This document shows positions 12,362-25,514 of a DNA stretch of 64,000 nucleotides, piece by piece. The DNA comes from Lamellibrachia satsuma (Eukaryota; Annelida; Polychaeta; Sabellida; Siboglinidae), in assembly GCA_033239005.1 (NCBI GenBank), contig BSQZ01000123.1:632501-696500 (forward strand). The letters are read 5' to 3'. Positions within the stretch are counted from its first letter, which is position 1. The number at the start of each line of letters is the position of its first letter. A program made the position numbers and the translations under genes. Below the pieces are notes generated by a model, which ran no database searches, was not told where the DNA came from, and saw nothing but the letters and a program-made list of their open reading frames with translations.

Positions 12362-15300
12362 GTGCAACAATGCTTTATCTCAGAAATAGACCAACTGAAG
12401 ATGATCCGAGGTTCACGAACTGCAACAACATCAACTAAAAGTGTAAAAACTCGCGAGAAATCTCAAAAAAACATCGACTGTGTAAATGAAATACTCGTCA
12501 TGGAGATAACGGAGCTGATGGCGCCCATCCTCATAAAGACAACTGTGTAAATGAAATACTCGTCATGGAGGTGATGGAGCTGATGGCGCCCATCCTCATA
12601 AAGACAACTGCGTAAATGAAATACTCGTCATGGAGATAATGGAGCTGATGGCGCCCATCCTCATAAAGACAACTGCGTAAATGAAATACTCGTCATGGAG
12701 GTGATGGAGCTGATGGCGCCCATCCTCATAAAGACAACTGCGTAAATGAAATACTCGTCATGGAGGTGATGGAGCTGATGGCGCCCATCCTCATAAAGAC
12801 AACTGCGTAAATGAAATACTCGTCATGGAGGTGATGGAGCTGATGGCGCCCATCCTCATAAAGACAACTGCGTAAATGAAATACTCGTCATGGAGGTGAT
12901 GGAGCTGATGGCGCCCATCCTCATAAAGACAACTGCGTAAATGAAATACTCGTCATGGAGGTGATGGAGCTGATGGCGCCCATCCTCATAAAGACAACTG
13001 CGTAAATGAAATACTCGTCATGGAGGTGATGGAGCTGATGGCGCCCATCCTCATAAAGACAACTGTGTAAATGAAATACTCGTCATGGAGATAATGGAGC
13101 TGATGGCGCCCATCCTCATAAAGACAACTGTGTAAATGAAATACTCGTCATGGAGGTGATGGAGCTGATGGCGCCCATCCTCATAAAGATAGCCGCATTA
13201 GAAATGACAGCCGCATTCGAAACCATCGTTACCGACGACACCAAACGTAAGGCAATGGAAAAAATAAGTTCAACGCATTCCATTGCACCATCCCTCCGAC
13301 AGTGATAAAATAGAACAGTACCAACGACGAGAAAACCTCAGAGTCTACGGAAATGAGGAGTCGGTGGAGTCTGAGACAGAAGCAGAGATTGAGCAGAAGA
13401 TCATTAAGGTTGCAGACATGATCGGAATATTCCTCAAACTAGAGGGCATTTCAATTACCCACCGACTTGAAAACAAGCGTAAAGCCAAAGACACTAGAAA
13501 ACCAAGACCCGTGATCGTACGATTCACAAAGAGGGCCCAGCGAAACAACATGCTGCAAAAGAAAATGCCGCTAAAAGGCAGGCACATCTTCATAAATGAG
13601 GATCTTACTCCGTTGAGATCGTCCTTATTGCATATCGTGAAAGAACAACCCAACGTAATCGCGGCTTACACACGAGATGGCAGAGTAGCCGGAGAAACAG
13701 GACAAATTATACAGTTTTTATTAATTCCTATATCAGATTCCTTTAAAAAAAATAAAGAAGTCATAATTGCTGGAGATTTCAATATCAATGATATATTTTT
13801 TTTCTGTAAACTATCCAAAACTACATCTGGTATTCTTATAAAACGTTTTCAGACCACCAGCCTTATTTTACATGCCTAAATACTTTATATGATCACGATG
13901 ACCCAACGCCAAAATACACAAAGGTTAAAAGACAAGGTTTTAACGCGTATGCCAATCTCTTTAACGATTTGAAAAATAGCAACATGCTAAAAAAATTAAC
14001 ATAACTTCTAATAGCAACCCAAATATAAACGTAAACATTGTGGGAAACATTTCCAAGTTAACGTGTAAAGTCCAGTAAACATACGAAGTCTAAATGGATA
14101 ACAATAGGCATTGTCCGATGTATAAAAATATTGGGATAATTTATACAAGAAGCTTCGGATGTTAAGACATGCGTCACAAGAATATGTATTAATAACAACC
14201 GAATTACACGAATACAGTACTGTATTATAAAGAAGTATCAGAGGTGCAAAGAAAATGTATTACGAATAGTGTTTAAATTTGTATAAAACAATCACGAAGA
14301 AGATTTGGTTAACAATAAATGATATCTTAAATAGGAATAAAAACAAAACGTCATTTCCAAACGTATTTTTTCTGTGAATGGAAAACAAGTCACAGATAAA
14401 GCAATTATTGCAAATCATTTTAATAACTTCTTTACAAACATTGGGCCTGAAACCAATGTGAAATTCTGGCTCAGCTGGTGTTACCAACAAAATACACAGT
14501 CCAAATAATGCTTTTTTTTACAAAGTTTTTAACAGTTAAACACAATTCAGAATTTATCTTTGAAAAAGTCTACGTAAATGACGTAGGAAATATTATTGAT
14601 AAACTGCAATGCAAAACCGAGTTACGGAATAGATGGTATGCCTACCGAATTATTGAAATTTGTAAAAAGAAGTTATGGCAGAGCCACTTACAATAATAAT
14701 AAATCAAACTCTAGAAACTGGAATATTTCCAGACAACATAAAGATAGCAAAGGTAATCCCATTATAAAAAACCCATATCATTGGTACATGTCATATCAAA
14801 GGTAATTGAAAAAAATATGTTTAATTAGCTTTATACTTTCTTTAAAAATAAAAATGTTTTACAACAGTTACTATGGGTTCAGAAAGGGACATTCAACAGA
14901 ACTAGCTGCATTACAATTTTTTTATTCGTGAAATCGACAAAGGTGAAATTCCCATAGTCATATTCTTAGATTTATCAAAAGCCTTTGGTACACTAGACCA
15001 TGATATTTTAATAAACAAACTATAACATTATGGAGTTAGAGGATGTGCCAATGGTCTCGTAAAGAGCTATCTAATCAACAGGACACAATATGTTGAAATA
15101 GAAGGCACGTCATCTGACACGTCACTCGTCATTACAGGAGTGCCTCATGGCTCTATATTAGGTCCTCTTTTATTTTTGATATAAACAAATGATATTGTAT
15201 ATGCAGCGTTTCGAACTACTTCTATATGCTGACGATTCAACTTCATCATTCTCACTGGCATCTTTCAATATACAATCCAACAATTTTTAATGATATCAAT

Positions 15301-15770
15301 ACTGAATAGGAAAAAATAAGTGTATGGTTAAAAGTAAACAAACTTTCACTAAATGTTAATAAATCAAAATGCATGATGTTCTATCATCCAAACTTAAACA
15401 TTCCATTCCACGACTGCAGTTAAAAACAGATGACACACCGCTAGAATGCGTAGTTCATTTTAATTTTCTATGATTAATGTTAGATAAACACCTAGACTCG
15501 AATAGTCATATTGATGAAATATCTAATAAATTGTCAAGAATAATTGGATTAATAAATAAACTGAAACATGTTTTACCACAACACGTTCTGTTAACACTTT
15601 ATAAGGCACTCATGCTCCCTCATATCAATTACTGTTTACTTGCATCGGGTGATCATCATACAAACAAAATTACAGCACCCACTGAACCTTTAAATACAGG
15701 TGTACACAGTCACAACACCAGAAATAAAAAAAGATGTTCACATTTAAAGAGTAAACACGGCATTTGCTAA
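12362..15770 (+). mobile_element. Decayed L2/CR1-like LINE with ORF1 and pol
   Basis: The order is ORF1 then pol, all on the plus strand and broken by stops. ORF1: a helical start (SEIDQLKMIRG, 12380), an expanded 65-bp repeat, then KIEQYQRRENLRVYGNEE (13306-13360), ITHRLENKRKAK, RKPRPVIVRFTKRAQRNNM and FINEDLTPLRSSLL (to about 13625), the RRM and C-terminal pattern of LINE ORF1 proteins. EN: only VIIAGDFNIN (about 13765) survives, so most of the endonuclease is deleted. Pol: YGIDGMPTELLKFVK (about 14620), YYGFRKGHSTELAAL (about 14868), VIFLDLSKAFGTLDHDIL (about 14960), GVPHGSILGPLLF (about 15140), and KLSRIIGLINKLKHVLPQHV (15530-15590) followed by ALMLPHINYCL. Not functional. Confidence 0.88.
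12482..13196. repeat. Minisatellite, 11 copies of a 65-bp unit inside LINE ORF1
   Basis: Eleven copies with exact 65-bp spacing, each opening GTAAATGAAATACTCGTCAT. Translated in the ORF1 frame one unit gives VNEILVMEVMELMAPILIK, helical protein sequence, but 65 is not a multiple of three so the frame is lost after the first copy. The variable site GGAGATAA/GGAGGTGA separates edge copies from the interior. The array lies between the two halves of the LINE ORF1 remnant. Confidence 0.96.
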
Positions 15771-15839
15771 GGAAACCATAAGATATAATGTTGTTCATGT
15801 ATTAAATAACACTTCAAATGTTATCACAGACAACATTCC

Positions 15840-16430
15840 CTTAATGGATTAATTTTATTATGCAATATTATGATAAAGGGAATTGCAGTAGACAAATATG
15901 CTGCTAATAATAGTGTTTGCAGTAGTTCTGGCGACAGGAAAAGATATATACCGGCAAATACGACGATGGTCACGAATGTGATAAAAGCAGCAACGACAAG
16001 TTTGTGAAATAGGCCGTCTAAAAAATATATTATTAACAACGGTGACTCCTAATTTCCGTGCTGAGACGGCCGGTGTGAAATTCTGGCTCAGCATAGGTAT
16101 CGGGAAAACAATCAAGTTTGCCACGCTGCTTCTGTGTACCAATAATAAGAAACGAATGAATATGTCATAGAGACATTCCCAGAGCTGGTTAAGGAGCAAT
16201 TTGTATCCGGGGTAGCCAAGGAAATGTAAATCTGTATTATCTGCATATCGGAGGTGTTCCAAGTTGTGAGTTTGAATAACTGAGCTGAGTGGAGTGCTAT
16301 AAAGAGTAAAAAGTAATAGTCCAAGAACAGAACCCCGAGGAACACCACACGAAGTGGGTGGTGCCGCTGAAAAGCAATTAGCTATCTTCACTCTTTGGTC
16401 TCCATCAGCTACAACCTTGAAGAGTCAGAA
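15840..16430 (-). mobile_element. CR1/L2-like LINE fragment, RT palm to thumb
   Basis: Minus-strand translation gives RVKIANCFSAAPPTSCGVPR followed by GSVLGLLLF (the RT GVPQGSVLGP box), LEHLRYADNTDLHF (the YADD region, with the second Asp replaced by Asn), PMLSQNFTPAVSARKLGVTV and a C-terminal YISFPVARTTANTIISSIFV then YCNSLYHNIA. An internal segment (about 16130-16200) is frameshifted. It is the same family as the plus-strand copy at 27383-28430, which shares nearly all of these words. It abuts the end of the previous LINE in opposite orientation. Confidence 0.85.
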
Positions 16431-17128
16431 ATGTAATTTCCCAATTACAAACGCTAAAGCTGCTCATATACACGTGTGCAATCAGTCGAAAAATCTTAAA
16501 ATAGGTATGCCTAACAAGGTGTCTAAATGCACATAAGCCCACAAAACTCATGCCCTAACGGACTTCATATATATTTTTTTGTATTTCCTTTTCAAAAAGA
16601 TATTTTCTGTAAGCTAGGATAACATATGTTTAGGATTAAGCCTGATACAATCACGTGACTTAACCTATTTTTGATATAAAATAACAATTTTAACGTGCAT
16701 TATTTTTGACGAACAAAAATGGAAGAAAAGTATGTTTTCAACACACTTGATCAATTGTTATTGACAAAAATGCTTCAATTTACAGTGTAGGGTAAAGTAC
16801 TCGACAACATTACACTATTTATATGACAAAGTTGTACATTACTGACGTTGTATACAACACTCGCCTTTACCCATACCAAGTGCTACAGCAAGAAACAATT
16901 GTAGGAATTACGGAAAATTTAACTTCACAGGATTATTTTCCTGCTTTAAATAAAAGAGGATGCTACCTAGCACTTTAACTGGCTAGTGGACATAATTATC
17001 TGTAATATGGATGTTTTGAGCTGTCCTGTTTGCTTAAGCTAAACGCACGTACGTTATATATGACAGACAATGTATCTATATAAAGAAAATAAGCAAACAA
17101 AATGTGCAATAATAATGCAGACTTTATT

Positions 17129-17172
<44 letters not shown>

Positions 17173-18000
17173 TCTCACACACAACTAACATCTTCATCGG
17201 GAGGGATTAGAAACATATTTTCTTTATCCAAAACACAGATAATATATAATTATAAATTATATCAAATATAAATTATTCCGGCAAGTAACAGTTAAAACAT
17301 TGGTTTGGGGGTCATACTCTTCTCAGCGAGCAAGTCCCAAGAGTCGGCTAAACTAGACTGGTTTCAAGAATAAGATTACGGCGAGACTTAGCGAACTCTT
17401 TCTCGCCTTCGTGAACTTGCCGAAAAGAGTCTGCTCGCAGACCAATTATTTGACTGTTTTCACCGACAGGTGGCACTGCTAATCGGATTAATTAATATTG
17501 ACGTGTATAAAACTGATATTATATATTATCTGCATTTTGAATAATAAAAAATAAGTTTATAATAGTTTAACACAAAACAAAAAGTACCTTAATATAAAAC
17601 AGTACAAAAAACGTTTACTCTCGCAAAATGTTGGAAGTTAAACGCCAACCGACTTTATTGACATGATAGTCCCTACCTATCCCGACTGAACCAATACGAC
17701 AGCCTCAAGTGTTGTCAAAAAGTAAACTACCGCATGAAAAGTAAACACGTGATGCAAACCAGCAAGAGATATAGCTTAACAATGTAAGCACTTGTTACTT
17801 TCCACTACATCAAGTGTCAAGCGTTTGTATAGCCCATGTGACAGACTGGTACAAAATACAATGGCATAGGTATTTGTGTTCATAGATCTAATGGGTATAA
17901 TATCACAGGAAACGTATACTCTTTTAATTTGTATGTAAAATGTGACACTCTTATGGTCTCCTTCCGAGAAACATATATATTTTGGTTGCTAACTCTACAT
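16431..18000. other. Gene-free stretch
   Basis: AT-rich DNA with no recognised gene. A TA microsatellite lies at about 17142-17169. The patch 17300-17480 has higher GC and repeats motifs such as CTCGCCTTCGTGAA and GCGAGC; it may be a transposon fragment but I cannot assign it. Confidence 0.4.
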
Positions 18001-18005
18001 TATAT

Positions 18006-18216
18006 ATGACTGGACTGCAGGTCATTTTTGTAATTACAAGAATGACTGGACTGCAGGTCATCCATGTAATTACATGAATGACTGGACTGCAGGACATCCA
18101 TGTAATTACACGAATGACTGGACTGCAGGTCATTCATGTAATTACATGAATGACTGGACTGCAGGTCATCCATGTAATTACATGAATGACTGGACTGCAG
18201 GTCATTCATGTAATTA
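18006..18216. repeat. Six-copy 36-bp tandem repeat built from palindromes
   Basis: Units start ATGACTGGACTGCAGGTCAT at 18006, 18042, 18078, 18114, 18150 and 18186. Within each unit GAATGACTGG...GGTCATTC forms an inverted repeat with arms ATGAATGAC/GTCATTCAT around CTGCAG, and CATGTAATTACATG is a perfect palindrome. The 36-bp period keeps the frame open on the minus strand, giving repeated CNYMNDLQSSHS translations that I regard as an artefact. Confidence 0.93.
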
Positions 18217-18330
18217 GAAGTGGTTGTTGTACACAGCATGGAGCCATTGACAAAACAACTTCTTGTGTCTTCTTTCCACACAGCATTATATCAGTCGTAA
18301 TCAGTCTGGCCAAACAGAATATTACCATCA

Positions 18331-18335
<5 letters not shown>

Positions 18336-18398
<63 letters not shown>

Positions 18399-18400
18399 GT
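18336..18400. repeat. (TA)n(CA)n compound microsatellite
   Basis: About 48 bp of TA repeat followed directly by ACACACACACACAC. The Tyr-Ile open frames crossing it are artefacts. Confidence 0.96.
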
Positions 18401-18728
18401 ATAAACAACTACTTGTCAAACGTGTCCAAGAATCTGTTTACAGAAATAATGATAATGTGGAGTCAGTCTGACATAAAGTATATAATACTCTGGCCACAGT
18501 TGACAATGCAACATAAAGGCTGTTAAAACACAACTCCGAGAACTGTTGTTCACATCACATTCCGAATAGTTACTACTGTCTTATAACCACTACATCACAA
18601 CTAAACTATTTACAAAAAACCACTAAATGAACCCCACATGGGTCACATTTGTAGTGTTCCTTCACATTACGGATATGCATGCGCCTTCAAAGTACACCAC
18701 AAGCACAAACTGTAATCTACAAGCGTCA

Positions 18729-20601
<1,873 letters not shown>

Positions 20602-23595
20602 CTGAAACAACATTAAAGTTACTATAAGTAGAGGAAAAGTTAGTAACATTATCATACACTACAGAGTCAAGTCCTTCATAAAGTGCGCAAGACCTAGTCC
20701 AAACCATTATTGAATGGATTAATTTGTATTTGTTTCAAACTAGTCGAAGATCACATGCAAGGTGACAACAATTGTAAACTAAGGTAAAGGGTATCATAAT
20801 GTAACTCACACTGTCCAATATGTGAACTAGGACTCACCACCTACAACACAAAAGATCAGTGGTGAGGACACTCCTTAAAAAATCTGGTAACAGAAGGGGA
20901 CAATATCAAAGAAGTGGGACACATCAAAACAGTGCTGAAAGTGAACAGTTATAGTACAAATGTTGGACGTTCAAAACCACACGGCCCAAGGAAACGAAGA
21001 AGGATAATAACACTACAAAAAACTAGTCGAAGATCACATGCAACACGTCTGCCTAACTGGCTTATATTAACAAACTGTCAGAACAATTAGCAAGGATACT
21101 CACCTCATGTGACACACCAAATAGTAACAATATACCACAAAGCAAACAATGCCCTGAAGTCACTGTTGAAGTTACTCGGAAAGAGACAGCAGGTAAGGAT
21201 AAACCAACAGGCTGGTGTGCGAGAAGGAGAGAAGTAACAAGGAAACAGTTCGTAAGACTGGGGGGGGGCAAACTATGCAGAAGAAGACAGATGGAAAACA
21301 ACATAGAGGGAAAAAGAACTAAGTACTATGAAGGGTTGTGAGGAAAGCGAAGGTATTTATTGAGGATTCTAACGTTTGTTTACCTAGGATAAAAACGGAT
21401 GACGTAGCAGAAAGTTATAGGTCATTGCAAATTCCTTTCTTGTGCACAAATCTCATTTGGTCTACGTCCAGTCTTCTGAATCTGAAACAAAATTCTCAAT
21501 GCTCTTTAAGAGCCAAACAAGACACAATCGAGCTCAATTACATTGTAATAGGAATCGAAACATCAATTCCGTAATTGGTGTTTTGTTTTTAAAATAACTG
21601 GAATTAGCAAAAATGTAACTGGCATTTTCACTTACTTTTTCAATTACATCATGTCACTTTTAAGTAAAATTATTCGCTACAAATAATCAATAAAATCCAG
21701 TGTTTTGTGTATATCATATTTGTTTGACAGTAATATGTACCACAATAACCTGATTGTTCGATTGTTGTATGCAGGATACAACTCAATTGGTCAAGAAAGT
21801 CTCATGCCACTATGTCTTCATTGATAACCAATATGTCAGGCGACAGTTCACACTATACATTAATAGTTGTACTGCCATTGACCAAGTCAGGTCTGGGACT
21901 CAATTAATCTGTTCTTTCGATTAAGTCTTTCCTACAAACAGTATCCAGACATTTCACCAACAGACTTCATGCCAATTTTTTTAATATTTGTTTTATTTTG
22001 TCCTGGATTCGTAAGTTGTACAAAACTCTGCAGTCCAAAATCTCAGTGTGAAAAAATCACACAATACAATATTGATTTCTTGCTCATATATCTGTGTACA
22101 TTTGTGCACCGAACACCTGTGATATCGGGTTGAACATTTGCTGGAGACTAGTTGAAAGGCCTTGTAAAAATAATGACAATTGTATCAAAGTTCCCAGACA
22201 GACCAAAGAGTAATGTTGGGTCCAGTGACTGAAACAGACAGGATAAATGAATGACATTAAACCACTCTCATGTGTAGAAGTTGAATAAAGGTACACATAT
22301 TTGCTGACATGGTAGTTTGTCCACTTTCGATACTGATTCAGTGAAATTCAGTCATTGAACTCCAAATTATGCTGCCTGGAAAGTGAAGTATCTGTAACAT
22401 GGCAAGCTAATTAAATAATTACATTGCACAAATGTCTATAAAACTAAAAAGCACACTTACATAATTAAAAAAAAATTGTATTGTGGGATTTTCTCCAGGA
22501 AGGATGTAGTGAAATATAGATGATATGTCACAATTTGCTTACATCAAATGTCACCTATATCACAGTCCTAGGACGATATGTCAGAAGAAATTTGTGACAA
22601 ATTGTCCTAGCGTTTTGTGACATACCAGTCCCGATTTTATGACATATGATGTTATCACCTGAGTCATTACCAAAAGGTGGTGGATTGTGTGCCAAATAAA
22701 ACTTTGCTGATAGCGTGACATATTCTGTTTCTTATGCATTGTCACTTGATTTCAAAGGAATACATATGATAAATATGATAATGTGAAGTTTTATTGCAGG
22801 CAAATTTTCTTTAAAAAGTATGTGAAATTGCACATCATCACCCTTTTTTAGTCTGAAAAAGCAAACAAATGCAGTCAATTCAATTAGTACATGTAATGAA
22901 AAAAAAATTAAAATACAATATATTCATAATTTATTATTTTAAAATTAAGTAAAACAATATAAACATTAGAAAAAAATAACATTTTGAATGATAATGAATT
23001 TAATATGCAATCACCACATTCAAATAATCTTCAAGGAGAAACAAACACAATCTGTTTCATGCATTTTCGACATTGGTGGGGGTCATTTCCACCAGCAGTG
23101 ATACTTCATTTCATGTTGTGTTAGAACTAGTATACAGAAGGCAGGGTAAGGAAAGTGAATAATGTCTGGGAGTCATAGAATGTAAGGACTCAGACAAGAC
23201 TGGGGTTTAAGCCAGCTTAAACTGGTTTTGCCCGTTCAGTTAAACCCAAGTTTTACTAGTTTAACCCGGGTTAAACTGGGCTTTACTTTATCTGAAAACC
23301 GAGGATGATATTATTGGAGGGACATTCTCAATGTTAATATAGATGGCATGTGGATTGATGATGGCTTAACATTGGTGTCATATTATTGATGCAATAAAAG
23401 ATGAAAATTTGTCTTTAAATAAGTCTGTCAATGTGTCTACCTATCACTGTATGATAATCATGCTATTGGTGTGTTCTGTTGCTGACAGAAAATTTTTTTC
23501 TGCAAACGGAATGCATAGAAGCTACAAAGGTTTCCCTTCAGATGGCGGTATTTTTCCCAACCAGAAACCCAAAGTTAATATCTATCTTATGTAAA
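20602..23595. other. Gene-free stretch with a dispersed repeat copy
   Basis: No gene recognised. A 24-bp exact direct repeat (AAACTAGTCGAAGATCACAT plus GCAA) occurs at 20737-20760 and 21020-21043. A dispersed-repeat copy lies at 21525-21705. A perfect 20-bp palindrome AGTTTAACCCGGGTTAAACT is at 23258-23277. Remaining DNA is AT-rich with GTGACAT/ATGTCAC words around 22520-22640. Confidence 0.5.
21525..21705. repeat. Dispersed interspersed repeat, uninterrupted copy
   Basis: The words GTAATTGGTGTTTTGTTTTT, CAATTACATCATGT and TTCGCTACAAATAATCAA occur here in one continuous block. The same words occur in the same order at 53088-53230 and 54296-54365, where the copy is split by about 1.1 kb. No coding capacity, so probably a SINE- or MITE-like family; its termini are not defined. 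Confidence 0.7.
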
Positions 23596-23596
23596 C

Positions 23597-23625
23597 AACT
23601 AGTACAGCTGTCAGCTGTACTAGTT
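23597..23625. repeat. Perfect 29-bp palindrome (hairpin, 14-bp arms)
   Basis: AACTAGTACAGCTG, a single T, then CAGCTGTACTAGTT. The arms match without mismatch. No runs of T follow and no gene is near, so a regulatory role is not supported by context. Confidence 0.9.
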
Positions 23626-23844
23626 ACCAGTTCAGACCATAATCCTTTTATTTGCTTAAAGCAGACCAGGAAGTCCATAATAAAGAGGACTTTTATAAGT
23701 TAGCCATAGCCATAAAATGCCTTTGTTGCCCTAACAACTGATAGTGTCATGAATTACTAACCGAGTCTTCTTCTGAAGAAGTGTAGTGATTCAAGTCGGA
23801 CAACCTGCACCAGTATAGTCTGGTGTCGACTGTCGAGTATGGGA

Positions 23845-24424
23845 CATAACCCCTCATGGACAAAACCACTCAAAACATGACCCCTATGGATATAACCCCT
23901 CACGGACAAAAGCCCTCAAAATTTTAGAGGAATCACCTTTTAGAAATAGGATAGGTGATATTTGATCTGTTTATGTGTTTGTGTGAACATTACTGGCATA
24001 AGTTGTTTATGAGACATAATATTTATATATTTTTTATGAGTAGATTTGAGTTAATGTTTGCGAGAGACTGATTACTTTGAACATTTGCATTGTATTTTGA
24101 GGATACTCTTCATCTGAGTTTATACTTGATTCTGTGCAATAAAATAGTCCCCAGAATAAAAGGTGTGAGTTAGTTTAGGAGGTTTATAGGTGCATAAAGA
24201 AATGTACTTGCTTTGACAGGTTTCTACAAGTAGACTTGAGTTAATGTTTGAGCTGGGTTGCAGATAAATTAGGATTTCAAATGATTGTTTGAACTCACTG
24301 GTTGCATTTCATGGATACTCTTCGCATGGGGTACTCCTTTGTATACACTGGAGTTAATACTGTTTGAGGGGTTTTGTCCGTGGGTCATGTTTTGATGGGT
24401 TTTGTCCATAAGGGGTTATGTTGT
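23845..24424. mobile_element. Non-autonomous element with long imperfect inverted repeats
   Basis: The left arm (about 23845-23923) reads ACATAACCCCTCATGGACAA then AACCACTCAAAACATGACCC and, near its inner end, CACGGACAAAAGCCCTCAAA. The right arm (about 24362-24422) is its reverse complement with few changes: GAGGGGTTTTGTCCGTGGGT, then CATGTTTTGATGGGTTTTGT and CCATAAGGGGTTATGT. The arms are 60-80 bp. Inside, two diverged copies of a segment beginning AGTAGA(T/C)TTGAGTTAATGTTTG lie at about 24042 and 24230. No ORF. I see no clear target-site duplication. Confidence 0.8.
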
Positions 24425-25514
24425 TTGGTCACTTTGATAGAGCCAAAGGCAAAGAGAAAAGTTCCTATATTATCGCGCCCTGTGACTGTCTACAAAATGC
24501 TGCTCGCCGAAATACAAACCAATACGGCTACGCTGAGCCATCAAATATACCATCACACATCCACAATACATATAATACACGTGGTACATAATAAAAATTT
24601 ACACTTACCGTACTTCTACATAACGATCAAAAAGTTAATTACTCTACACCGAACGACCAAGTATTGCGTAGCTAACGCTAGTGTCGATAATCCCGGCTCC
24701 GTTGTGTGGCGCCACCGTTTGTCGAACACAGCATGGTAGAGTGTTTTGTTTTGAGTAGGTAGGTTGAGCACTATGTGAACCAATACGGTGGTCGGATTTC
24801 AGCACGTGATGCATACATTATTGAGAATTTTTACACATGGTGTGGTACGGCAGCTTGCGCCAACACATGCATGTGTTTACTAACAAGTTTTGTGGAAAAG
24901 ACGGCGTTTGTTTGGCATTGTTGGGGCGACTAATAACCAATATCAGATACGCGTTTCGCGCATGGTGTGTATAGTATGTGCGTGCGTGCGTGCGTGCGTG
25001 CGTGCGTGTGTGCGTGCATGATAATTAATTGTTTAAAATAAACAACCGTAGTGACAATTTTCGCATCCACTTAGCTGGCAACAGCTCCTCCACAATTGCC
25101 AACTTGGTTTTGGAGGCTGGAGACGGGCTCTCAGTGATGGCCGAAGGACAAGGGAAATACATTTTTTTTTTTGGAAAAACCAGTTTATTTAAACAGGGTG
25201 CAACTAGACATTTACATATAAGCTATAAACATATGCAACTATATCTTTGCAATTAAGTTCTAAAAACGATCAATGATATCTGGGTCAAATGCCAGATGAA
25301 GCTACTATATAGTACTTGTAAAAGTTAATCATATGTGGTAGTTATATTGCCGGTTTTTATATGTATATAAACTTATACTTTGGAATGTAGAGACCATATT
25401 CGTATAATAAACCGATTTGGTTTTAGCCATTTGTGTTTTGCAGAAGTGACATTGGGTCAAGTCGTGAATCTGCTCTTTGTCTAACTTGTCGGTTTGGTCA
25501 GTGACATTTGACAA
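24425..25514. other. Gene-free stretch
   Basis: No gene recognised. A CG-containing patch at 24690-24730 (GGCTCCGTTGTGTGGCGCCA then CCGTTTGTCG) is shared with 30019-30046. A (GCGT)n microsatellite lies at about 24978-25019. The segment lies on the 3' side of the minus-strand Gypsy fragment and could include its long terminal repeat, but no LTR pair was identified. Confidence 0.4.

Noticed and set aside
10908..13196. CRISPR-like array
   Set aside because: The units are contiguous tandem repeats with no unique spacers, and the genome is eukaryotic.
18000..18281. 93-residue minus-strand repeat protein (CNYMNDLQSSHS repeats)
   Set aside because: The 36-bp period keeps the frame open by chance, and the DNA-level palindromes explain the conservation better.
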